Source of the DNA: Chlorops oryzae
Taxonomy: Eukaryota; Arthropoda; Insecta; Diptera; Chloropidae
Direction: 5' to 3'
Assembly (NCBI GenBank): GCA_020466095.1
Contig: CM035806.1
Coordinates: 2,727,303 to 2,791,302, forward strand
Length of the DNA: 64,000 nucleotides
Shown here: positions 1 through 12,529 of the stretch, in pieces
Layout: every line of letters begins with the position of its first letter
Numbering within the stretch: the first letter of the stretch is position 1
Notes under the pieces: generated by a model
The model's input: the letters and a program-made list of their open reading frames with translations, nothing else
Told to the model about the DNA's origin: nothing
Databases searched by the model: none
Position numbers and translations under genes: made by a program

Positions 1-998
1 CCCCCCCCTCCCGCATTCACCAAATTATCACGTGTAAAGCTAATTAATTTATGCACGAAAAAGTCTCCTCTTTCAAAAGAGGCCTTGCTTTTTTCCAATG
101 GACATCTTTATCATTTCAAGCATGTGGATAGACCTTAAAGCGGAATCGCAGGTAGACGGAATTTCTTCTAAAAAAAATTTAAAAAAAATTAAATAAATAA
201 AAAAAAATCCATTAGTTTAAAAAATAATTAAATATATTCCGATACCCTTCAAACCGTCAAAAACGTATCCCAAGATCCGTCGTGTCGCAATTAAATCGCC
301 CAAGACCGTTGAAAAGAAGCTTAGTGGCCCCAATACACGTACCTACTACATACATACATACATATGTATGCATCCATGTATGTTTGTAAGTTTGAATGCC
401 TTTACTATCGTCCATTTTCGGTCACTTAATCAAGTCAATTTGCTTGCAAAAATTGCTTTCTGATTAAATTACAAACGCAAATCGTCAAGGTAAATCATTT
501 AAGTGCAGATTTTGAAGCTTTCTTTTGACCGGATCCTCCCCCTCTAAACGTATGACGCCTCATGTTATATCCTCCAATTGCAGTTTGTACCACCTCCAAG
601 GCCGTAGATTGAATGTAAATGTAAATTTTTCTTGTTGTAATTTTTGGCAACTTATAACTTTGATTTCCATTATTTACAGGGTGATTCGAGAATTCAAAAA
701 TGTATTAAGCCTTAATAATATATATGGGAAACATATCGCTCATTTACTTCAACAATGTCATATCTCAAAAAAAAAAAAATCGATTTTGATAAAAACACGT
801 TTAAAGTTTTCAATTCACATGCCATTTTGATGAAAAAATATGGCATTAATCTCTTCCCATACGAGGAGTATACTAAGTATTGATACGAAATTTTTTTTTA
901 CACATTGTGGAGCATGATACACCGAATATTCCCTCATAATTAACTCAAAAATCGTGTTTTTTGAGTTATGACATTCTAGAAGTAATTGAGCGATAGGT
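1..998. other. Non-coding A/T-rich DNA
   Basis: No coding similarity recognised. A CATA/TATG microsatellite lies at 350-385. Poly-A runs flank 770 and poly-T runs 890. Confidence 0.5.
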
Positions 999-1003
999 AC
1001 ATA

Positions 1004-2022
1004 CCCAGCAAACATTTTCGGAGTGCTCCGAAATATGAGTCCGAATATGTCAAAAATAAGAGGCTCATATTTCGGAGTCCGAAATGAGTCTGAAATATAT
1101 AGAAAATAAGAGCCGCATATTTATGAGTCCGAAATGAGTCAGAATGTGTCAAAAATAAGAGCCGCATATTTCGGAGTCCGAAATGAGTCAAAAAAATGTT
1201 GAAAATAAGAGCTGCATATTTCGGAGTCCGAAATGAGTCAAAAACATGTTGAAAATAAGAGCCGCATATTTATGAGTCTGAAATGAGTCAAAATATGTTA
1301 AAAATAAGAGCCGCATATTTCGGAGTCCGAAATGAGTCAAAAATATGTTGAAAATAAGAGCCGCATATTTCGGAGTCCGAAATGAGTCAAAAATATGTTG
1401 AAAATAAGAGCCGCATATTTCGGAGTCCGAAATGAGTCTAAAATATATAGAAAATAAGAGCCGCATATTTATGAGTCCGAAATGAGTCTAAAATATATAG
1501 AAAATAAGAGGCTCATATTTCGGAGTCAGAATATGAGTCATATTTAAAATGTTTGTAAATCATAATGAGTCGATGATTTCGATCATATGGCTCTAATTAA
1601 GAAAAAAAGAGCTCAGATATGAGTGCGGAAAGAGTCATATATGGCTCATATTAAGAGAAATAAGAGGCTCAGATATGAGTGCGGAAAGAGTCTTTATTAA
1701 GACTCATAAATATTGAGTGCGTATAGAATTCATATATAGGCTCTTGAATTGAAGGAAAAAGAGTCAGATATGAGTGCGGAAAGAGTCATATATGGCTCAT
1801 ATTAAGAAGGAAATAAGAGTCAGATATGAGTGCAGAAAGAGTCATATATGACTTCAAAATGTTCTCCATGTCGATTATCATGACTTCGAGACTCATATAG
1901 GCCGACCTTCGCAAATAGGTGAAACACGCTCTTTAAGACTCTTAAAGAAGTTCAATTATGAGGGCTCCATCTCCTATAAGGATTCATAAATGAGTCTTTT
2001 AGGACTCCGAATGTTTGCTGGG
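1004..2022. mobile_element. TIR element with internal 50-bp tandem repeat
   Basis: CCCAGCAAACATT at the left end is mirrored by AATGTTTGCTGGG at the right end, with a TA dinucleotide just outside each end. The inverted match continues inward (TTCGGAGT / ACTCCGAA). The interior is mostly tandem repeats: about nine copies of a 50-base unit at 1040-1530 built on GAGTCCGAAATGAGTC, then a second set at 1570-1860 built on CAGATATGAGTGCGGAAAGA. Minus-strand frames such as the one at 1188-1466 only reflect the repeat. A foldback-like, non-autonomous DNA element is the best explanation. Confidence 0.65.
1040..1530. repeat. 50-bp tandem repeat (CGGAGTC family)
   Basis: Successive copies of GAGCCGCATATTTCGGAGTC plus a second half containing CGAAATGAGTC follow each other every 50 bases with few substitutions. 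Related sequence in the opposite orientation occurs at 62280-63050, and isolated pieces occur at 18500-18620, 18900 and 20000. Confidence 0.8.
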
Positions 2023-2027
2023 TATGT

Positions 2028-4150
2028 TAGAAATATTGGAATAAATTTTACGCATTAAAGTATGCAACGAATTTTTGTCATAGAGGTCCAATTTGTCATT
2101 TTCATTGAATTTTAATTGATTATTTTGCTTTTTCTCCCTCACTTAAAATATTATAATTTTGCCATTTACGCATAGATTTCCAAAAGCAATATCTCAATTT
2201 ATTGGGTTGGGAACCAGCTTTAAATATAAAATGTAAAATTTATTTTGCAACATTTCCGACTTTTTAGATGCCGATGAATGCAAAAAAAGTGATGAATTTT
2301 ATAAAAAAAAAATACGTGATTTTTTTTCTTCAAAGTTTAAAGGTCCACAGAATCTTAGTTTCTTTACTGAACTTAAAGCTATGTAAGAAAAAGTTTTAGA
2401 GGGATCGATTAAATTTAATTTAAGGGATAATTTATTTATATCGGATGATTCACTGTTGAGGACTGCTCGAAAAAGCTGCAATATAGCCCAAAAAAAAAAA
2501 TGTTTTTTTTTTTCATTTCAAAAATCAATATAAAAAAGAAACACTTATTTTTTCCAAATATTTTTTTTCGTAATTAAAAGTCCAAAGTCCATCAGAAAAG
2601 TGCATTTAGATCTGCAGAGAAAAGAAAAAATGGTGTAAACTAGTGTAATTTCGCCAGAAGGGGTCGATATTTGCAATGGAAATCTTTTCGCACGAATCGA
2701 AATTTAGTGCTTCAACGTTCGTCTAGGCAATTAAGCATTCAAGACAACGAACATGACCCTGTATATTAGTGTGTTTTTTTGTTTGCTTTGCTTTGCTGTT
2801 TTTGCTTGTAAGCTTGTCACACATATGTACATACATATCCATCAGCAAAAGTACGAAGCATTGCCAAAGCTTCTCATCACACGTCGATGTGTGATTGCCC
2901 ATCTCTTCCATTCGTCCGCCCAAGCGTTGGTCGTATGTATGTATTATGTACAAACATACATATATGTATGTACATTGTATGCAAGTATGTTTTGTACGTG
3001 TGTAGTACATAATAAGTGCTTACATCTCGCTACGTAACGTTACGAAATTACGTTAAGGTCTGAACGAAGTCGGAGAAAGTTTTTTGATTTCTGCTTAATT
3101 TAGCGTGATTTCATTTTCGGAACTTGCTTCCGCCTTCTTGTCGTCTCCTTGCCGCCGTCTACGTCGGCGTCACCAACCTGAGTGTTGTACATAAGTCCCC
3201 GCAAAACATTTCAAACCAAAAACAACAACAATAACAACAACAAAAACAGTAGCACAATCAGCAGAAAACGACGACAGCAACAAAAGGAACGAAAAACAAC
3301 TTTCGAGGAATTTCCGATGCCAGTGCTGCCCACCTGTTGCGCCCAATGCGGCTGCACGCTACCCTGCGGTGATCTAGATGCGGTTGGCAGCATTTAGCGT
3401 TGCCATTAGTCGATGTTTGGCAATCAATTTAGCTCGCTCGCTCGCCAGTGCAGCACGGTGCAGCGCCTCGAATCTTTGTGATGTCAAGTTCGTCCTGTTG
3501 CATCGCTCTTAAGTAGCTGTCAGGAAGTGGGTTATCCTTGAGGCACTTTACTGCTCGAATGTCTGTCGCAAAGGCTCATCGCCATTTCGCTTGGGAAAGC
3601 ATTTTCCACCGAGACAAGTGCACAAAGCGTTGCGTGCGTTGCGCTTTTGTTGTTGTTATTGTTATCGTCTTCGTTTTTTTTTTTTTGTATCTTGAATTTT
3701 TCTTCTTCGCTTCAGCGCTTCTGAAAAAAAAAGCGTGCATTTTAATGGCTTACGCAAAGGTGAATTTGCCGGAAATTAGCAACGTTCAGTCGGTGGCAGC
3801 TTATAATTTTGAACGCTGAAGGTTTTGAAGCATTTTGCTTCTTTGCTTTGTGATTTTCCTCCGGTTGAAGTCATTTCGGTTTTTTCTTTGAGACTCCAAG
3901 GTTGGCTGCCAACGCGCTTTGGCTGCCTTGCAGGTTAAATTATAAATTAAAAATTAATTAATAATTCTCTATTTTGTAATTTTTTATTTAATTAATTTTT
4001 TTTTTTTTTTTTTTGAGAGAGAGATAAAAAAATGTTTCCCAGGTTCCCATTAGAGGTTTCGATACAAAAGCAATTCCTGGGCAAGGTGTAAGGGGAAGGA
4101 AAGAAAATGTCTCTAAATGTTTTCTATGAAAATTCTTATAGTGTATAAGT
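2028..4150. other. Non-coding DNA with a possible unplaced exon or promoter
   Basis: Mostly A/T rich. TATG/CATA repeats at 2930-3000. The stretch 3120-3700 is more balanced in composition, with CAA/AAC repeats (3220-3260) and GCTCGCTCGC at 3430, as seen in fly 5' UTRs and promoters. I could not tie it to a gene. It is a candidate 5' exon region for a gene extending either way. Confidence 0.3.
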
Positions 4151-4162
4151 ACAAGATAGGCT

Positions 4163-4645
4163 TCGCCAAAAAATATCGATAATATCGAAAATATCGAAAT
4201 ATCGCAACGATATTTGTACTCGATACTTTATTTTTTGATATTTCGATGTATCGATACTGATTTGGCAGTATTGAAATACGATATTTTTTTGTCAATAAGA
4301 AAACCAGTGCTGCCCAATCAATGCTATTTATCACTAAGACGAGATTTACACAGTAAGACTTTCGGATAGAAAAACATATTTTTTTTTTCAAGAGACGCAC
4401 GGGGAAGAAAGAAAAATGCGTCCATATCACATCCCCATGCGTCCCTTTTTTAAAAAAAAGTATGGTTTTTTAAGTACTGGTAGAGTTGGAACTAATAAAA
4501 CACTCGAGTTTAACTATACGCGTTTCCTACAGGGTATGTACTGCCGATATATCAATATATCGATATTTTTTAAAATAATATTTTGTCGATATTCGAAATA
4601 GTTTTGAAATATCGAAATATCAGATATCGATATTTATTTAGTTCT
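4163..4645. repeat. ATATCGAT-rich repeat tracts
   Basis: Two tracts, 4163-4285 and 4535-4645, are built from ATATCGAA, ATCGATA and TCGATATTT words. The second ends at GGACACCCCTAG. Similar tracts lie at 53750-53805 and 36973-37030, so this looks like a dispersed repeat rather than a promoter. Confidence 0.55.
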
Positions 4646-4802
4646 GGACACCCCTAGTACAATAGCGAAAATGTAGAGGCAAGGCTTTTTATTTAAAAAA
4701 TAAAATAAAAAATAAAAAATTTTGTTTTTTGCCCGGATTAGTGGCAGCATTGTTTCAGGGTCCCAGATGTGGGATTTTTTTTTTTTTTAATTTATTTAGC
4801 CC

Positions 4803-4891
4803 ATTTGCTACTGTTCCGGTTAAAGTCAAAATTTTCATAAAAATTTTATTGTTTTTCGGAACGAAAAATTTAATCGGAACAGTAGCAAACA
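4803..4891. repeat. Inverted repeat around CTACTGTTCCG
   Basis: TTTGCTACTGTTCCG (from 4804) is mirrored by CGGAACAGTAGCAAA (to 4889), separated by an A/T-rich loop. It is probably part of a degenerate TIR element. Confidence 0.5.
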
Positions 4892-5419
4892 TGCCTACAC
4901 AGAAAAACTTGCTACGAAAAATTCCAATTAATGGCGTTTGTTAAACTCGATTCATCGTTTTTTTAATTGTTCCAATTAAAAATTTCAAAGAAATCACGAA
5001 AATCGGGAAAAATTCGTAATATTAAATTTTGAACAAAAATTTGGTTGATTATTTTGTTGTATGTAGTAAATACCAAAAGTATTAACACTTGACAAAACTA
5101 TTTTTGAAATTTTTGAAAGTGCATATAAATATTTTTCTAAAATTCTCATTAGCTTTATGCGGACTTACATACAAGAAGAGACAAAATAATCAAAAATTTG
5201 CTCACATATGTTTATGATGTTATAATGTAGAATTATCTTCCGTAAACTGACTTTCCAGACTCAAATTTTTATTATGGAATATGAAGATGAGGCATTTTTT
5301 CCTTTTTTATTTATTTAAAATAATTGGTTGATTTTTTTTAATACCTTTGCTTGTTAATATTACAAATCGTTGTTTGAAAACTGTGTAACCAAATTTTTAT
5401 GTCCGTGTTTCGATTAAGA

Positions 5420-5505
5420 GAGACACTGGAAGGAAACACATGAGAGTGACAGAGACGAAAGACATCCCATCTCCGTCACTCTCATGTGTTTCCTTCCAGT
5501 GTCTC
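5420..5505. repeat. Perfect 31-base inverted repeat
   Basis: GAGACACTGGAAGGAAACAC and the next 11 bases are repeated exactly in inverted orientation at 5475-5505, with a 24-base loop. A perfect hairpin of this length implies a recent or maintained element. No target-site duplication could be assigned. Confidence 0.75.
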
Positions 5506-5749
5506 GCGTTTTTTCTCTCTGTTTAAACGGGTACTATCGACTTTAGAGGGTTGGAATTCTTCTCGGTTGATTATTTCTTGAGCATTAGCAAGCAAAAAAA
5601 AAAAAAAATCCGCATGTCGGCCCTAACTAAGAGTGTTCCGTCATAGAGACAAAGAAAATCTCAATTTGCTTACTACTCGTAATGCAGTGGGTCCACGGCA
5701 CTTCAACCAACGCTTTGTCGAACTCACGAATTTGTCGGATTGGAGAATA

Positions 5750-6153
5750 CAGTAGTTTCGCTATATAAGAATCTCCGTATATAAGAAAAACCCCGCTTTT
5801 AAGAAAGGAATCTCAGGGCACCAAGTCCATTTATATTAAGCTCCGTACAAAAAATTTTTTTATATAAGAAACTCGTATATAAGAGAAACCCGCCTTTAAG
5901 AAACTGTTTACCAAAACGAAAAACTATTTTTGTATGGAAAAAATTTTTATATAAGAAACTTGGTTTTTATCAAAAATTGAACACCCCTATTTTCAAATAT
6001 CGGTAGTTTATATAAGAAAAAATTTTCTTATAAACGGTTTTTTTTTTTTTATAAGAAAGACTTTTTTATAAACGGGTTCTTATATAAGAAAAAATCTGAT
6101 ATAAGAATGAAATTTCTTGGCAAAATCGACTTTCTTATATAGCGAAACTACTG
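5750..6153. mobile_element. TA-flanked MITE, pogo/Tc1-like ends
   Basis: CAGTAGTTTCGCTATATAAG at the left is matched exactly by CTTATATAGCGAAACTACTG at the right, and TA flanks both ends. The 404-base interior repeats TATAAGAAA words and has no open frame. CAGT ends with a TA duplication fit the pogo branch of the Tc1/mariner group; the superfamily is inferred from ends only. Confidence 0.75.
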
Positions 6154-6253
6154 TAATCTCTTAAAAACTCCATATACTTAGTTCGGAATTGTATACAAAA
6201 GAGATGGTATCCTGTTATCCGAGATTTGCAGATCTAATGATAAGATTCTATAT

Positions 6254-7353
6254 TAAGGTGGATCGATTTTGTAACATTCAATTTCCCTAGCAGAATGTTA
6301 TTCTGTTGCCCATACTTAATAATTATGCCGCAGAAACTATAGGTCAAATGTGAATTTTTAACCTTCCGCTTTTGCAAACAAAGGTTTTTCATGCCATATT
6401 CGACTTATTTTGGTCATAATTTTTGGTGAAAAAATCTCAAAAAGCAGAGAAACAATCACTTCAACGTCCCTCAAAACTCAACCCATTGAAAAAATTTATA
6501 TTTTCTTTAATAACTATCTTAAAATGGCCAATTTATGATGATTTTTCAAGCAAAAAAAATTTTTTTTTCATGCCTAAAATTATGCTAAGAATCAAAATAA
6601 GAAAAATTCATTTTAATGCGCTGTACAAACACATCAAATGCTTGTCAGGCATGTGAGCGTGTATTATTGAATTCTGTTCACACAACGCCCTGCAGGAAAT
6701 ATCAATAGTGAATCTATACTCTTTCTCTACTGACTGCGTCAACAGTACTACTGACCAGTTATACACGTCGTAATGATTTGCGTTATTGACATTTAACATT
6801 GAGTTGTCATTGAATGTCAACAGTAGACCGAAAAACTATTGACGTCGGTACTATTATATAGACAAAAGGAGTACTCTTTCGCTTTATAAGGAGACACGTT
6901 GTTGACATGGTCAATGGTCAATAAAGATGAACTATACCTTTTGACAGTACAGTTTCTCTAATGACACCGCCTATAAATACTGTTGACGTTGGAACTATTT
7001 CTCTTGTCTATATTGACGTCAATTTAGACATGGGGCCATATGGCGACAGGCTTCCTGCAGGGCGTATACGTGTGCCTTTTTCACTTACACACTCTCACAT
7101 GCCTGACAAGCATTTGATGTGTCTATACAAGCTATAAAAACTTTTTTGATTAGGTAGAAATTTCAATAATTTGTAGCATACTTTTAGGCATGTTTAAGAT
7201 GGGCCTTCTTTATGAAAACCGGAAGAAAAAAATTCGGCTTTGACCTATGGTTCCCTGGGCATTTTTTCTCCAAAAAAAAAATTTAGAATCTTATTTCACT
7301 AGGGCAACTTTCATTTTTTTTTTTTTTTTTGTCAAACAAAACGATCCACCTTA
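6254..7353. mobile_element. 1.1-kb long-TIR DNA element with 8-bp TSD
   Basis: Both ends read TAAGGTGGATCG inward and are flanked by a perfect 8-base direct duplication TTCTATAT (6246-6253 and 7354-7361). The inverted repeats are about 400 bases long and include CATCAAATGCTTGTCAGGCA (from 6632) against its mirror near 7085-7120. The centre (6680-7020) is unique. The short open frames inside show no transposase motif, so it is non-autonomous. An 8-base duplication fits hAT or P-type transposition. Confidence 0.8.
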
Positions 7354-7361
7354 TTCTATAT

Positions 7362-8269
7362 GTTCAAGTCTTCCCTTTTTCTTTTTTTTTTTTAATTTTC
7401 AAAATTTGAATAAAAATTCCATTTTGCGAGTAAAAAAAAGCCATTTGGCAACGCTGATATGACCCTTTTACTGTCATTCTCCGAATGTTTCAAAGATTCG
7501 ACTACCTAAGATTTATTTAAAAATAAACGTCAAATAAAATGTTTAACGCTCACATTCCTTATTGCCGTCAATTGATAAAAATAAAAATAAAAACAATGAG
7601 CCACAAAAAAGGTTTACTTCTCCTTTTTCCAGTCGAATAAAATGAACTTCTTTTATTCCACGTCCCTTTCCCTTAACAACTTATCGAAATTTCTTATACA
7701 ACAAAGAGATCTCTCCCATTCCATTCGAGAGTCCCGCACTCCCCACTCCACACCCTGCCGCTCTCTCACTCGTCGCGGTCTGAACGAAGTTGCTTGGCCA
7801 TTTCGTTGGCAATTATTATTATTCAACGATTAAAAACGATGTCATCCGCAGAATACTTGCTTCGCCCAATGACTGTCGGCAGCAGACTTTCTTTTCAAAT
7901 TTTATAGTACCTTTCCATTAGTCAATATGCGGCAATGCGGCCACACGCTCGTTCCTGTTCCCATCAATGGGAAAATTCAGTTTAGAAATTCAGTTGAAAT
8001 TGAGTTGAAAGCGCCGAACGAACGCTTCTTCGTTGTGGACATTGCGAATGAATATTGAACTTGGCGAAAGGTACTCATTGCATACGTGCCTGATTAATTA
8101 TGAAAAGGATTAAATGCTCGAATGTTTTCGTTTCTTTTCATTTTTTGTCCTTATGAACAGTTTTGTTTAAGTAGGGAATGAAACAAACACAATTGCTTGA
8201 ATCGTTTCCTCAAAAGGATCCTCCTACATTCTCGTTTCATTATCAAATAAAATATTTATAAATAATTAA

Positions 8270-8301
<32 letters not shown>

Positions 8302-9800
8302 GGGAGTCGAAAGGAGCAAGTCACGTTTTCGTTGTCTCTTTAAATGGTCACTCTTTCACTTCTGGCACTCTGGTTGTCCTTGGCATTTCAACAGTTTTTC
8401 TCCTCCCCCAGCCCGCATTCATTCACTCATTCATTCTTTCATTCATTTATATGCCTCTCAGCAAAAAGGACACAATTTAGAGCACGTGCGTACGAGAAGC
8501 GATAAACAAAGGAACAGCACAAAAAAAAAAAAAACAAAACAAAAAAAAACAATGTAGAAAAACAAAATTTAAATAATTTCGTTAAAGGACGGGAGAAAAG
8601 AGTTCGCCCGTTGACCTACAAAAATTCTCCACCCTCCACCATCAAGCGAGCTCTTCATATTCATGTTTGATGATGGAACTCTGTCCAAAAAATATTGTTC
8701 AAAATTACCTTCATTCTTCGCATACGCTTTCACATTCGTCTTGCCCCCGAAATGCAATTTCGTAACGCAAACTTATCACCCAACTTTCCCCGTAACGGCA
8801 TGCTACGGAAAATTAATTTCAAAGCCTTGTCTCACCCGTCCTCAGACCATCCCAGGTCAACTCTGTGCTCAGACCATCTCCTGCAGCTTCTCATCACTGT
8901 TGCTGCGAAGCCATTTGTTCCGAAATAAAAATATAGAAGAAAAACAAAAAAACGAGGCGACCGTAAATTACCCGAGTTTCTGGCCCAGTGTCTTAAAGGT
9001 GTGTTAGAAACTTTGGCCAAAACAACAATGGCAAGGAAGAGCTGTACGAGCTGTGCCGATTAAAAAAAGAAGCACTTGAATTTTCTTCAAACTACATATA
9101 CTGAAAAAAAAAAAAGGAATCCTCTTTAAGAAAGAAAAAAAATAAAGACAAAAACTATGAGCGACTTTATCCACTCTTTAAGTGAACTCGATTTTTTTCG
9201 TCTTTCGTCTGCGTCTTCGGGAAATTCGCTTTCGATATCGCTAACGGAAATCTGACTTGGGATTTTCATTGCAGATGCAGACGCAATTTTTGCATCACGC
9301 TGCATTAATGCGCTTCAGAAATTGCGTGCAGTGAAAGTTTCGCACAAAAGACAAGCGACACATCGACGAGACGCAAGACGTAATCGGTAACAGTGAGAGT
9401 AAACAGTAAAACAGCAATTTTTTTTTTTTTTTAATTAAACATGAAAAAATGAGATAAAAAAATTTGCCTTCAAAGCGATGATGCAGTTTGCAGTTTGCTG
9501 AGTGGCAAGACAACTCCGAAACATGTTTCAATTCAATGAATTAGCGATTGCAGATGAATGGGTTGTTAAACCTGCTGTGACCTTAGCGGCGCCATAAATA
9601 AGCTAAGTTGCGCACCAACCGCTCTGCGAAAAATACGCTAAGAGATAAGAAACGCAAAGACGAAAACTCCCGAATTTGTGCGCACTCGGAGTTAATGCAA
9701 TGGGGTGGGGTATCATTGCAGATGCTGGTAGCATGGTCAGATAGCGACTGGACTGTAAGTGGTCTCGAACTGAGCAGAAATCGGTGAGATTGAGAGAGGA
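7362..9800. other. Non-coding DNA, no gene recognised
   Basis: Short open frames (for example 8663-9007) show no family motif. A (GA)n run lies at 8276-8301 and (ATTC)n at 8410-8450. Composition at 7700-8100 and 8600-9050 is less A/T rich, which leaves room for regulatory DNA or a small untranslated exon. Confidence 0.4.
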
Positions 9801-9910
9801 GAGAGATTGCGAGATAGATTTGGAGAGAGATTGGCAGAGATACTGAAATTGAGAGAGAGAGAGAGAGATTGAGAGAGAGAGAGAGAGAGAGAAGATTGAG
9901 AGAGAGAGAG

Positions 9911-9962
<52 letters not shown>

Positions 9963-9988
9963 TGAGAGAGATTGAGAGAGAGAGAGAG

Positions 9989-10022
<34 letters not shown>

Positions 10023-10038
10023 AGAGAGAGAGAGAGAG

Positions 10039-10074
<36 letters not shown>

Positions 10075-10159
10075 GGGAGAAATACTGAAAGTGAGAGATT
10101 AATAGAGAGATTAAGAGAGAGCAAGATTGAGAGACAGAGAGAAATTGAGAGAGAGAAAG

Positions 10160-10197
<38 letters not shown>

Positions 10198-10317
10198 AGA
10201 TTGTGAGATAGATTTAGAGAGAGATTAAGAATTAGATTGAGGGAGAGATTGGGAGAGAGAGAGATTGAGAGAAAGAGATTGAGAGAGAAAGAGAGAAATG
10301 TTGAGAGAGAGAGAACG

Positions 10318-10352
<35 letters not shown>

Positions 10353-10680
10353 TGAGAGAGATTAAAAGAGAGATTGAGAGAAATTCAGAGAGAGATTGAG
10401 AGAGAGAGATTGAGATTGAGATTGAGAGAAAGGGATTGAGAAAGAGAGATTGAGGGAGAGAAATTGAGAGAGAGATTGGGGGAGAGAGAAATATTGAGAG
10501 AGAGAGAGAGAGAGATTGAGAGAGAGAGATTGAGAGAGAGAGAAAAAGAGAGAAAGAAAAGGAGAGAGAGAAAAAGAGAAAGAAAGATAGAAAAAAAAAG
10601 GGAGAGAAAAAAAGAGAGAGAAAAAAGAGAGAGAGAAAAAAAGAGAGAAAAAAAAGAGATAGAGAAAAATAGAGCGGGCA
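9785..10680. repeat. GA-rich satellite, GAGAGAGATT variant
   Basis: About 900 bases of (GA)n punctuated by ATT or TTGAG every 10-40 bases, decaying to AAAGAGAG after 10540. Long open frames here encode only Arg-Glu or Ser-Leu repeats and are not genes. GA repeats of this length bind GAGA factor in flies, but no promoter was recognised nearby. Confidence 0.9.
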
Positions 10681-10689
10681 GGGGTTAAT

Positions 10690-12343
10690 GGAAGGAGAGA
10701 TGAAGGAACGATTCCCCCGGAACCATAACGATATCTTTCCTATGCAGACTGGTGATTTTTTCCGCGGGCACTTTCGAAGCCGTTCGGACCTTCGGACCTT
10801 CCCTATTCGTGAGATTGTCTTTTGATATTGGGAGGAATTTCGCTCTCTGAAAAGGAATAGAGATAGAGAGACGTTTATTAAATTAAATTGAGTGCATTAC
10901 TGCACGTTCGCTGTGTAACTACTTATCTTGGGCATTTCCTCTTTAGGTACAGGGTCATTACAAGCCCAATTACGTCAGACGATTTTTTTTTTTTTGCTAT
11001 TGATTTTTGTTTGTTTTTGGTTTTGGTTTTAATTTTTAAGAGCTTTAAGTTGAAAACTTGGTTTGGACATCCATTTTTGAATTTGGACTGACGGACAATT
11101 GCGTTGAAGAGTTCACGTCAAGCTCTTCAAATTTCGAAACGATCTTGAAGGTGAATTTCTGTGTTAAGCATCGAAAGGCCGTTAAGACCGTTAAGGCCTT
11201 TTCAAATGGTCTTTGGCACCGTTTTTTCATCTTGTCGAATTTTTTTTTTGTTTTTCTTTTTACGCAACTTTTTTATTTCTTCGGAATATTATTCTCCTAT
11301 CATCCAACTGGCTGCTGTGTCGTAAATTTCAATTGTCTTCGTTTGAGGAGTCGTTTGTACCGTGAATATATCCTAGAGATAGAAGAAAAATAAGTCAGAG
11401 AAGACTCGCCTCATCTGCAATTGAGTCTACATTTTTATGGGCTCTCTCGGTTAAGGTCGGAATGGTATTTTCTTAGCTTTTCAACTGGTACTCTTGCCTT
11501 TGCCCATTTCGGTTGAATCGTACGTGAACCATTTGAATCGAGTATATTTTAAATAATTAATCAGCACTTGGCGCGAAAATTCCTCTCAAGCTGTGAAATA
11601 TCTTCCCCTTATATCGTTTTTTTGCTTCGTTTTTTGTCTCTATACATACATATATATAAAGATATACATATATTTGTTGAATTTAAAACATAAAACGTTG
11701 CTCCAATGGAATTTAGAATAGGAGTTCGTTACGTGCTCATGAATTGAGAGTCATATATACAATTTCGTACACACTGGGAAAAGCAATTTTCTCTAAACGT
11801 TACTTTAGGGGCTTTAATGCGAAGACGAAAGTTTCATTCGGTTTCTTCTTGAGGTATCAATTTTGATTTTCCAGTCCTGTCCAGTCGTTGGTATACCGCA
11901 ATTAATCCCATGACGCAAGTATGAATTCCACATTACGATTCCCTTCTATCCTTGCAATCAACTTGAGAAATTTCGACAGATTTTCGAAAAGTATAAAAAA
12001 AAAAATCTAGGCAAATCGATTTACGAGGGTCGACAAATAAGTTTCCATAATCAGAAGCTCAGGCATCATTACGTTAGGCCTTAGAAAACATAAATATTGT
12101 GACTATTTTGCGTCGGTTTCTTTCGCTTGTCGGCAAATTTTGAACACCGTCGTCTATATGACAGGATTCAGGCGAATAATTTTTCGCACATCTTGTTCGT
12201 CCTTAGTATTGAATTGATTTCGAAATATGTTAGAAGAATAACTGCTCTTTTTGTAACGCCATTGGGTGCATTGAAGGCGTCGAAATTCATACGGCTTAGA
12301 GTTATTCTTCTTTTAATAACTTGATATAAAAAGTAAAGAAATA
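10690..12343. other. Non-coding DNA with one possible mariner end
   Basis: No gene recognised. TTACGAGGGTCGACAAATAA at 12021 resembles the terminal repeat of some mariner elements. The following 300 bases contain a short open frame that does not look like transposase, and no matching right end was found. The stretch 10740-10850 and 11400-11950 shows nothing specific. Confidence 0.3.
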
Positions 12344-12524
12344 CTGTAAAAATCGGTTATAACGATACCGCTTATAACGATTATCGGTTATAGCGATGAA
12401 CATTTTAGATAAAGCTTGGTTAGCTATTCTAATTTTTCTTAATTTCTGTTACCGGATATAGCGATTTTCGGTTATAACGATGGATTTTTGCTGGTCCCTT
12501 CGACATCGTTATAAATTTTCACTG
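12344..12524. mobile_element. TA-flanked 181-base MITE
   Basis: Left end CTGTAAAAATCGGTTATAAC and right end (inverted) CAGTGAAAATTTATAACGAT are flanked by TA on both sides. The interior repeats CGGTTATAACGAT. It resembles the element at 5750 in ends and duplication and belongs to the same broad group. Confidence 0.65.
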
Positions 12525-12529
12525 TAATT

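Noticed and set aside
1040..1530. Regular 50-base repeats that might suggest a CRISPR array
   Set aside because: There are no unique spacers, the whole unit repeats, and the DNA is from an insect nucleus.
4163..4285. ATATCGAT cluster as a DREF-controlled promoter
   Set aside because: Similar tracts recur in gene-free DNA and no gene starts nearby, so a dispersed repeat is more likely.
9603..10124. 173-codon Ser-Leu repeat frame
   Set aside because: By-product of the GA satellite; no non-repetitive domain.
12021..12330. Mariner transposon suggested by TTACGAGGGTCGACAAATAA
   Set aside because: Only one end is seen, and the adjacent open frame lacks mariner transposase features; kept only as a note.
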